From: Saprospiraceae bacterium | GTDB taxonomy: Bacteria; Bacteroidota; Bacteroidia; Chitinophagales; Saprospiraceae | Direction of reading: 5' to 3' | NCBI GenBank assembly: GCA_028277915.1 | Contig: JANQFJ010000224.1 | Coordinates: forward strand, 1 to 32,951 | DNA: 32,951 bases | Part shown: positions 1 to 7,291 of the stretch, piece by piece | Position numbering within the stretch: position 1 is the stretch's first letter | Layout: the number at the start of each line of letters is the position of its first letter | The notes under the pieces: model-generated | Databases searched by the model: none | The model's input: the letters and a program-made list of their open reading frames with translations, nothing else | Told to the model about the DNA's origin: nothing | Translations under genes and position numbers: made by a program

Positions 1-301
1 AAATTTTATAATACGTGTACAAAAGTCGATAGTCATTTTCGCCGGCATGGGTGATTTTAAGGATTGATGGATCAACGATCATTCTCAGCAGTGGAGAAAG
101 GTCCTTTATTTTCAGAGGATCAATCAGATAAAAACCATTTTCAGTAGCGACCTGAATCAAACAAAGCAAGGTATAAAAACGCTTCTCCCCAACAAATTCG
201 GTATCAAAACCAATCCAATCAACATCTTTATTTTCTTCATAAAACCTTTCCAGGTCTTTTTCCTGTTCAATTAAAAAAACATTTTTCGTGTCAAATCTCA
301 T
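1..301 (-). CDS. Ribonuclease D-type 3'-5' exonuclease, N-terminal part (cut by window edge)
   Basis: Only the first 100 codons are in the window; the rest lies beyond base 1. The protein is probably a DEDD-family 3'-5' exonuclease of the ribonuclease D type, which trims RNA 3' ends in the cytoplasm. The Exo I motif is visible as GFDTEFVGEK (Asp33 and Glu35, metal ligands), followed by LLCLIQVATENGFYLIDPL and the Exo II motif ITHAGENDYRLL (Asp90). These match the family order and spacing. Exo III and any HRDC domain are not in view. The start is the ATG at 301-299. An in-frame ATG at 331-329 would add ten residues; I prefer 301 because the family normally begins only about 30 residues before the DTE motif. 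No convincing promoter is seen, only a weak TAGTTTG on the minus strand near 375-381. Confidence 0.8.
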   Translation of the reverse strand, partial: MRFDTKNVFLIEQEKDLERFYEENKDVDWIGFDTEFVGEKRFYTLLCLIQVATENGFYLIDPLKIKDLSPLLRMIVDPSILKITHAGENDYRLLYTYYKI

Positions 302-331
302 GTAGAAATTTTTATTTCCTTCTGCATTCAT

Positions 332-714
332 AAAAAGCAATCACGTTAAAATTTTGTAAAAAAACATAGACGCACAAACTATTCCAGCAAAACAAACATC
401 TTTTTTCACCAAACTTGGTATTAACTTAATTGCCGTTGTATCAAATTGCTTATTTTTTAATATAATCGCCGCAACATATGAAATAATTCTCACAAAATAC
501 AGAGCTAAATGAATTTAAAAAACCAAAAGTCTATCGCTCAAACGATCAGCAATTTTCCAATTCAAGAAAATAATGGTAAAATTCTTTTCATTTTTCCTGA
601 AATTTGATCCTTTATTAAGAAATTGTTGATCAAAAAAAGTGTAACTCCAATCATATCAAAAGCAAATAAACGTTAGTGCTTTGTAAGTGTTACTAAATAA
701 AAGAAACCGAAAAT
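332..714. other. Intergenic region between divergent RNase D and AsmA genes
   Basis: A very AT-rich 383-base spacer that must carry the promoters for both divergent genes. I see no clean TAnnTTTG element for either. The nearest is TAGTTTG (minus strand, about 375-381), one base short of the consensus spacing, for the exonuclease gene. A 32-codon open frame starts at ATG 509, but nothing supports translation. No RNA gene, repeat or terminator hairpin was recognised. Confidence 0.5.
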
Positions 715-3700
715 ATGAGTATTTCAAAGACTTTGAAACGTACCCTAAAAATTCTACTTTCTCTTATCGTTGTTATCATTATTGCTGCGGTCGCTATCCC
801 TTATTTTTTCAAAGACCAAATTGTCGAAAAAGTAAAAGAGGATATCAATAAAAATGTAAATGCAAAAGTTGACTTCAATGAAGTCAGTTTGTCTTTGTTC
901 AGAAGTTTTCCAAATTTCAGTTTTAAACTCTCCGATTTTGAGATAACAGGGATTAATGAGTTTGAAAATCTACGTTTGGTAGCCGCTGAAAATATTGATT
1001 TTACGTTGGACCTGATGTCCGTCATCCAAACAGAAAGCCCGATTGAAGTACAATCCGTTCATTTGGACAAGCCCGAGGTCAACATAAAAATCCTTCGCAA
1101 CGGAACAGCGAATTACGACATTGCAAAAGTTGATTCAACCACTACTTCTTCAACTACTGAAAGTGCTGAATCTTATAACTTTCTCGTTAAACTTAAAGAA
1201 TATTCTATCAACAGTGGAAGCTTTGTTTATGATGACAAACCCAACGACACTAATATTGAAATAACGGACATGGACCATGCCGGAAGCGGTGAATTTACCG
1301 CAGAGATTTATGATATTTTTACAAAAACCAATATTGAAAATCTTACTGTAACTTCAGGTGGAATTACTTATCTCAGAAAGGCCAAAGCAGACCTCGATAT
1401 CATTTTGAGTGCTGACATGAACGATATGAAATTCACTCTGAAAGAAAACCAAATCGTCATCAATGCTCTGAAACTTGACGTTGAAGGATTTGTGCAAATG
1501 GCGGATGATGATGTCAACATGGATCTGGCCTTTGCAGCTCCTCAAAATAAGTTTAAAAACTTTTTATCTCTGATCCCAAGTGCTTATACAGTTGACTTTG
1601 TAGATGTTCAGGCCAATGGTAATTTACAATTTCAAGGAATTGTCAAAGGAACCTACAATGCATTGACTGGTAAGCTTCCTTCATTCCGTATCGATCTGAA
1701 AATCAAAGATGGGGATCTAAAATATCCTGACTTACCGCTTGGTATTTCGAAGATCAATACTTTGGCGAGTATTAATAGCCCCGGAAGCAATTTTGACCAA
1801 TTGACTGTTGATGTTTCAAACTTTAAAATGGAACTTGGTGGCAATCCCTTTGAAGCAGTTTTTAAGCTAAAAACACCCATTTCCGATCCGGATATTGATG
1901 CCAAAATTAATGGAAAAATTAACCTTGAAGAACTCGCCCAGGCGTTTCCGATGGAGGGTGTGAAAACGTTGAACGGACAAATAACTTCAGATTTAAGAGT
2001 TAATACCCGTATGTCTTTTATTGACAATCAGGATTATGAAAACATCGATATGAGTGGTGATATGCAAATCGAAAAACTGAGTTATGTAGCTGAAGGCCAG
2101 CCTAAGGTAATGATCAAAGAATTGAAAATGGGATTTAATCCGAAAAATGTGCGACTCGATAATTTTGAAGCTCAACTTGGAGAAAGTGACATCAAAGCTC
2201 GTGGAACTGTAGATAACATTTTAGCCTATTTTTCACCTGAAAAAACCATGAAAGGTGATCTGGTCATTCGATCAAATTATTTCAATGCAAATGAATGGTT
2301 GTCCGAAGAAGAATCTGCCACAACTCAAACCACATCAACGGATCGGCAGGCTGAAGCTACTGAAATTTTTGACCGTTTTGATTTTACGGTAGATGGAGAG
2401 GTAGGAAAAATTCATTATGATGTTTATCAATTGGAAAATACTTCCCTCACAGGAAATATTACGCCTAACAAAGCTAAAATTGAATCGTTTTATACAAAAA
2501 TTGAACAAAGCGACTTCCGGGCAAGTGGAACAGTCACCAATATTTTCAATTACCTTTTCGAAAATGAAACACTTTTCGGAAATATAAACCTGGCTTCAAA
2601 CTTTATCGATCTCAACCAATTTATGCTTGAAGAAGCTGCCACAGGGGAAGCTCAAGCCAAAAATATTTCCAATGGAGATCAGGAACTGGAACCAATCAAA
2701 GTACCTGAAAACATTGATTTTGATATCAATGCTGATCTTGGAAAAGTTCGCTATACCAACATTGATCTCAGGAATATAAAAGGAAAAATTTTGGCAAAAA
2801 ATGAAACTGTACAATTGAAAGACTGTTCTGCTAAAACCATGGGTGGTTCTTTCACTATAAATGGATTATACAATAGTCAGGACGAAAAAAATCCCTCTTT
2901 TGATTTGAAATACAAGGTAAAAGGATTTGACTTTCAGCAAGCTTTCAACCAACTCAATACCTTTGCCATTTTGGCGCCGATCGGCAAATATATTCAGGGA
3001 TCATTCAACACCGAAATGTCATTAAACGGTAAAGTCGGTAAAGATATGTTTCCGGATTTGGGTACTATTTCAATTGATGGTTTCATTGAAACATTGAATG
3101 GAATTGTGAAAGGTTTCCAACCTATTGAAAAATTCAGCAGCTTACTAAACATCCAGGATTTAAAGACGCTCAATATTCAAAATACCAAAAACTGGTTTGA
3201 GGTAGAAAATGGAATGGTAACTTTAAAGGACTTTGATTACACATACAAAGGAATTGCAATGGAAATTGGTGGTGCACATGGCATTTCACAGGATATGAAT
3301 TATAACATAAAAGCTAAAATTCCACGTAATATGCTGGAGAAAAATGCAGTTTCTTCAGCTGCTAATCAAGGATTGAAATTGCTGGAAAAAGAAGCTTCAA
3401 AACTTGGAATTAATATCGATGCCGGAGAATTTGTAAATGTCCTTTTCAATATTTCAGGCTCATTGAAAGATCCTAAATTTAAGTTAAATCTTTTAAATGC
3501 TGAAGGTGCGAAAACTTCTTTGAAAGACATTGCTCAAAATGTTGTTGAAGAAGCGGTTGATACCGTAAAAGCTATTGCGAAAGAAAAAATTGAAATTGTT
3601 AAAGACACAGTAGCCAAAGTAATTGACACCACCAAAGAAGACCTCAGAAAAAAAGCAGATGCTGAAATCGCCAAACTCATGGCAGAAGCCAACAAACAAG

Positions 3701-3963
3701 CAGATAATATTAAAGCTAACGCTAAACAGCTTTCCGAGGAAACCCACAAAATTGGTTACGCAAATGCAGACAAACTAATCGCCGAAGCCGGAAACAACTT
3801 TCTAAAAAAGAAAGGAGCGGAAATCGCCGCAAACAATCTTCGAAAAGAAACAGATAAAAAAGTAAACCAAATCATCAGTGAAGGGGATAAAAAAGCTCAG
3901 ACTGTAATTGATAAAGCCGAACAACAAGCAGACGCTATTCTTAAAAAATATGGGCTGGAATAA
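715..3963 (+). CDS. AsmA family protein with C-terminal Ala/Lys-rich helical tail
   Basis: A 1082-residue envelope protein of the AsmA/YhdP type, which in Gram-negative bacteria is anchored in the inner membrane and implicated in lipid transport to the outer membrane. Residues 10-31 form one hydrophobic N-terminal membrane segment (LKILLSLIVVIIIAAVAIPY), followed directly by the typical KDQIVEKVKEDINKN and FPNFSFKLSDFEI start of AsmA. Long repetitive beta-rich sequence follows, with recurring phrases such as ANGNLQFQG, DIKARGTVDN and NINLASNF, and the AsmA-like C-terminal region around residues 730-920. Residues 930-1082 are different: Ala, Lys and Glu rich, almost free of Pro and Gly, predicted here as long amphipathic helix or coiled coil. 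The ATG start fits the membrane anchor. It appears to be transcribed alone. The family call is firm; the role of the tail is unknown. Confidence 0.88.
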   Translation: MSISKTLKRTLKILLSLIVVIIIAAVAIPYFFKDQIVEKVKEDINKNVNAKVDFNEVSLSLFRSFPNFSFKLSDFEITGINEFENLRLVAAENIDFTLDLMSVIQTESPIEVQSVHLDKPEVNIKILRNGTANYDIAKVDSTTTSSTTESAESYNFLVKLKEYSINSGSFVYDDKPNDTNIEITDMDHAGSGEFTAEIYDIFTKTNIENLTVTSGGITYLRKAKADLDIILSADMNDMKFTLKENQIVINALKLDVEGFVQMADDDVNMDLAFAAPQNKFKNFLSLIPSAYTVDFVDVQANGNLQFQGIVKGTYNALTGKLPSFRIDLKIKDGDLKYPDLPLGISKINTLASINSPGSNFDQLTVDVSNFKMELGGNPFEAVFKLKTPISDPDIDAKINGKINLEELAQAFPMEGVKTLNGQITSDLRVNTRMSFIDNQDYENIDMSGDMQIEKLSYVAEGQPKVMIKELKMGFNPKNVRLDNFEAQLGESDIKARGTVDNILAYFSPEKTMKGDLVIRSNYFNANEWLSEEESATTQTTSTDRQAEATEIFDRFDFTVDGEVGKIHYDVYQLENTSLTGNITPNKAKIESFYTKIEQSDFRASGTVTNIFNYLFENETLFGNINLASNFIDLNQFMLEEAATGEAQAKNISNGDQELEPIKVPENIDFDINADLGKVRYTNIDLRNIKGKILAKNETVQLKDCSAKTMGGSFTINGLYNSQDEKNPSFDLKYKVKGFDFQQAFNQLNTFAILAPIGKYIQGSFNTEMSLNGKVGKDMFPDLGTISIDGFIETLNGIVKGFQPIEKFSSLLNIQDLKTLNIQNTKNWFEVENGMVTLKDFDYTYKGIAMEIGGAHGISQDMNYNIKAKIPRNMLEKNAVSSAANQGLKLLEKEASKLGINIDAGEFVNVLFNISGSLKDPKFKLNLLNAEGAKTSLKDIAQNVVEEAVDTVKAIAKEKIEIVKDTVAKVIDTTKEDLRKKADAEIAKLMAEANKQADNIKANAKQLSEETHKIGYANADKLIAEAGNNFLKKKGAEIAANNLRKETDKKVNQIISEGDKKAQTVIDKAEQQADAILKKYGLE

Positions 3964-3984
3964 ACCGTAAAGCAGTGAAGTAAA

Positions 3985-4031
3985 AAAGTGGTGAAGTGGT
4001 TTTGGGTTATTTTTTTCTACTTTACCACTTT
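3985..4031 (+). terminator. Imperfect hairpin downstream of the AsmA gene, possible terminator
   Basis: AAAGTGGTGAAGT (3985-3997) can pair with ACTTTACCACTTT (4019-4031) over 13 positions with one G-T wobble and a 21-base loop containing a run of T. There is no T tract after the 3' arm, so it is not a canonical intrinsic terminator. The related string AGTGAAGT also occurs just before it (3974-3981), so this may be a small local repeat instead. Confidence 0.35.
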
Positions 4032-4058
4032 GGTACTTAACCTCTTGTTCTTATTTCT

Positions 4059-4066
4059 TACATTTG
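4059..4066 (+). promoter_or_regulatory. -7 promoter element for purB
   Basis: TACATTTG followed by CGGT matches the Bacteroidota -7 consensus TAnnTTTG and lies 36 bases before the purB ATG. The same 12 bases, TACATTTGCGGT, occur upstream of purM on the opposite strand. The nearest TTTG upstream is 26 bases away, beyond the usual 17-23 spacing, so the -33 element is uncertain. Confidence 0.55.
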
Positions 4067-4102
4067 CGGTGAAATTGAAATCTTCATCTTAAACCAATTT
4101 TC

Positions 4103-5434
4103 ATGCTCACTGCTATCTCTCCAATCGATGGACGATACCACGAAAAAACAAAGGAATTATCAGAGTATTTTTCTGAATATGCGTTAATCAAGTATCGTGT
4201 TTTTGTTGAAATCCAATATTTCATTGCATTGGCTCAATTTCCTTTGCCCCAATTGGAAAAATTTGATTTGGATTTTGTGGAGCAATTGGATGCTATTTTT
4301 GAAGATTTCAGTATTGAAGATGCCGAAATTATCAAAAACATTGAAAAAACCACTAACCACGATGTCAAAGCAGTTGAGTATTTTTTGAAGACTAAATTTG
4401 AAGAACTAGGCATTTCCGAATTCAAAGAATTTATTCATTTTGGATTGACTTCCCAAGACATCAACAACACTGCTACTCCACTACTTTTGAAAAATGCCAT
4501 TGAGGAAATTTACCTTCCTCAACTGACAAAATTGAGAAACCAGGTTGCAGCTTTTGTTGAAGATTGGGCAGGTGTCCCAATGTTAGCTAGAACACATGGT
4601 CAGCCTGCTTCTCCTACTCTATTGGGTAAAGAATTTCGTGTTTTTTTAGAGCGGATTGATGTCCAATTGTTACAACTCAAATACATCCCTTATAATGCAA
4701 AATTCGGAGGAGCTACCGGCAATTTCAATGCACATTACGTGGCATATCCATCAACAAACTGGAAAGCATTTGGAGATAATTTTGTGAGCGAATATCTTGG
4801 ATTGAAACGTTCTCAGTTTACCACGCAAATTGAACATTATGACAATTTGGCTGCATTGTTCCATGTCCTGAGCCGCATAAATACTATTTTGATCGATTTG
4901 TGCAGAGATATTTGGACTTATATCAGCATGGATTATTTCAAACAAAAAACTATTCATGGCGAGATTGGATCATCTGCAATGCCGCACAAAGTGAATCCTA
5001 TTGATTTTGAAAATGCAGAAGGCAACCTGGGGATTGCAAATGCTATTTTTGGTCATTTAGCTGATAAACTACCGATCTCCAGATTACAGCGAGATTTGAC
5101 TGATAGCACGGTTTTGAGAAATATCGGCGTCCCAGTTGGGCATACGATTATAGCTTTTAAATCCATTCTAAAAGGTTTTTCAAAATTACTTTTGAATGAA
5201 GATAAATTGAATGAAGATCTAGAAAAAAACTGGATGGTCGTTGCTGAAGCGATTCAAAATATCCTTCGAAGAGAAAACTATGATCAGCCTTATGAAGCCT
5301 TGTTAAAACTTACTCGTGGCAAGGCCAAAGTCTCCCAACAAGATATTCACGAATTTATTGAAAGCCTGAATATTGCACCGAGCATCAAAGAAGAATTGTT
5401 ACAAATCACGCCACATAATTACGTTGGTGGTTAA
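4103..5434 (+). CDS. purB: Adenylosuccinate lyase
   Basis: A cytoplasmic purine-synthesis enzyme of 443 residues. It splits SAICAR to AICAR plus fumarate and adenylosuccinate to AMP plus fumarate. It belongs to the fumarase/aspartase superfamily and resembles the E. coli-type PurB, which begins with the same AISPIDGRY phrase. Visible motifs are TSQDINNT (116-123), TRTHGQPASPT with catalytic His165 (162-172), and the superfamily signature GSSAMPHKVNPIDFENAEGN (289-308), whose flexible loop carries the catalytic serine at 290 or 291. Length is normal and no key residue is missing. The ATG at 4103 fits the conserved N terminus. It has its own -7 element (4059-4066), of the same sequence as the one before purM about 10 kb away. 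Confidence 0.96.
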   Translation: MLTAISPIDGRYHEKTKELSEYFSEYALIKYRVFVEIQYFIALAQFPLPQLEKFDLDFVEQLDAIFEDFSIEDAEIIKNIEKTTNHDVKAVEYFLKTKFEELGISEFKEFIHFGLTSQDINNTATPLLLKNAIEEIYLPQLTKLRNQVAAFVEDWAGVPMLARTHGQPASPTLLGKEFRVFLERIDVQLLQLKYIPYNAKFGGATGNFNAHYVAYPSTNWKAFGDNFVSEYLGLKRSQFTTQIEHYDNLAALFHVLSRINTILIDLCRDIWTYISMDYFKQKTIHGEIGSSAMPHKVNPIDFENAEGNLGIANAIFGHLADKLPISRLQRDLTDSTVLRNIGVPVGHTIIAFKSILKGFSKLLLNEDKLNEDLEKNWMVVAEAIQNILRRENYDQPYEALLKLTRGKAKVSQQDIHEFIESLNIAPSIKEELLQITPHNYVGG

Positions 5435-5578
5435 AATGATTTTATAAAATAATTCAAATTGTTAAAATTCGAGGATTGATTTATAAACTAATTATCTCTC
5501 GCACGCCACTTCCTTTTTTTCAGCTATAAAAATTAAATTATTTCTTCTAACTTTAAGAGTTGAACACAAACTATAAAT

Positions 5579-7234
5579 ATGTCTGATAATTTAAGTGAAC
5601 TCTCCGGAAGAAAAGGTATTGTCGATAATTTATTCGAAAAAATGGGCAATGTAGCAGTTGAGACAGGTACACCATCTCAGGAGGATCTTGACCGATTAGC
5701 TGAAGAATTTTTGATGGGCAAAGCTAATACCTACGGTACAGCTACGTTCTACGATTTTATGAAACCTGACAACAAAGGCAAAAAGGTGTACGTTTGCAAC
5801 GGCTCTGCATGCTTATGCGCCAATACACAAATCCTGGTTTATCAAAATTTAAGAAATTACTTCGGTGAAGAGGAAATTGGTCATATGACCTGTTTAGGTC
5901 GTTGCCATGAAAATGGCGCATTTCATTATGATGGAAAAAATTATTCGGCGAGAAAGACTGAAGATTTTGAAACCATTATCAATGGACGATCAGCTTCTTT
6001 AAACCAGGACAATTACAATATTCAGGCAATTGGCAAGCAAATCCTTACGCTTCCTTTTGCCGGAATAGATTCTTGTGTTGCTCTTTTTGAAATAATGACA
6101 AGTCGAGGTTCTGAAGCAATTCTTTCAGAATTGATTAAAGCGAATTTGCGGGGGCGTGGAGGAGCAGGATTTCCAATTGGATTAAAACTCGAGGGGTGTC
6201 GAAATTCAGAATCCGATACGCGATTCATCATTTGCAATGCTGATGAAGGGGATCCCGGAGCATATTCAGATCGCTATTTACTCGAACAGCAAACACACAA
6301 ATTGTTGCTTGGGATGATGATCGCAGGTTATGCAGCGCAGGCAAATTGGGGGATTTTATACATTCGTGCAGAATACCCTGAAGCAATTGATATTTGTGAA
6401 AAAACAATTCAGAATTTTCGTGAGAATGATTTGCTCGGAGAAAATATCAGAAACAGTGGATTCACTTTTGATTTTAAAATAATAAAAGCGCAAGGTGCCT
6501 ACATTTGTGGCGAAGAAACAGCTTTGATTAATTCAATCGAAGGGCAAAGACCCGAGGTGCGGATTCGCCCGCCGTATCCTGCTCAAAAAGGATTGTTCAA
6601 CAAACCTACAGCCGTAAATAATGTAGAAACACTGGCAGTGTTGCCATATATTTTACAAAACGGCGGAGAACATCATGCAATGATCGGTTCTGAAAAATCA
6701 AAAGGTACAAAACTGATGTGTCTGGATAGTTTTTTCAACAATCCTGGCCTTTATGAAGTTGAAATGGGCACCTCTTTAAGCAAGGTGATATTTGATCTTG
6801 GAGGTGGTTTTAAAAAGCCAGTAAAAGCGATGCAAATTGGTGGTCCGTTGGGAGGAATCGTACCTGTCGATAGCATTGAAGATTTAACGGTAGATTTTGA
6901 ATCGTTTGCTAAAAACGGCTTTTTGCTGGGTCACGCTTCCATAGTTTGTATCCCAGAAGATTTTCCGATGGTAAAATATTTGGAGCATCTTTTCGATTTT
7001 GCAGCATATGAAAGTTGTGGGAAATGTTTTCCTTGCAGACTAGGCACTAAGCGTGGCCATGAACTTTTAACCAAAGCAATTAATTCAGACTATCAAATTG
7101 ATAAAGTTTTATTTTACGATCTACTGGATACTTTGCAAAATGGTTCTTTATGTGCTCATGGTGGAGGAATTCCTCTTCCTGTTCGCAATACGCTACACTA
7201 CTTTGAAGATGAATTAAAAGCATATTTTTATTAA
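5579..7234 (+). CDS. NAD-dependent formate dehydrogenase, beta subunit (NuoE-NuoF fusion)
   Basis: The diaphorase subunit (551 residues) of a soluble formate dehydrogenase, passing electrons from the partner subunit to NAD+. Residues 1-135 are a shortened NuoE-like thioredoxin-fold domain. It keeps the YGTATFY motif (52-58) and the four [2Fe-2S] ligands Cys73, Cys78, Cys105 and Cys109. Residues 150-551 are NuoF-like: GRGGAGFPIGLK (192-203) and CNADEGDPGAYSDR (219-232) for FMN and NADH, GAYICGEETALINSIEGQRP (306-325), then the [4Fe-4S] ligands Cys480, Cys483, Cys486 and Cys525. This two-subunit layout resembles Methylobacterium FDH1, where one beta chain replaces separate FdsG and FdsB. The catalytic subunit gene follows after 57 bases, so they are probably co-transcribed. 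Only a weak -7-like TAACTTTA (5548-5555) precedes the start. A hydrogenase diaphorase is less likely given the partner. Confidence 0.88.
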   Translation: MSDNLSELSGRKGIVDNLFEKMGNVAVETGTPSQEDLDRLAEEFLMGKANTYGTATFYDFMKPDNKGKKVYVCNGSACLCANTQILVYQNLRNYFGEEEIGHMTCLGRCHENGAFHYDGKNYSARKTEDFETIINGRSASLNQDNYNIQAIGKQILTLPFAGIDSCVALFEIMTSRGSEAILSELIKANLRGRGGAGFPIGLKLEGCRNSESDTRFIICNADEGDPGAYSDRYLLEQQTHKLLLGMMIAGYAAQANWGILYIRAEYPEAIDICEKTIQNFRENDLLGENIRNSGFTFDFKIIKAQGAYICGEETALINSIEGQRPEVRIRPPYPAQKGLFNKPTAVNNVETLAVLPYILQNGGEHHAMIGSEKSKGTKLMCLDSFFNNPGLYEVEMGTSLSKVIFDLGGGFKKPVKAMQIGGPLGGIVPVDSIEDLTVDFESFAKNGFLLGHASIVCIPEDFPMVKYLEHLFDFAAYESCGKCFPCRLGTKRGHELLTKAINSDYQIDKVLFYDLLDTLQNGSLCAHGGGIPLPVRNTLHYFEDELKAYFY

Positions 7235-7291
7235 AACGAATCTTCGGATAACTGGAATCTTTCTTTTTTGAATTTTTAAGAAAGTAATATT

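Noticed and set aside
509-607. 32-codon open frame (MNLKNQKSIAQTISNFPIQE and on) before the AsmA gene
   Set aside because: No promoter, ribosome site or recognisable domain; frames of this length are common in AT-rich spacers.
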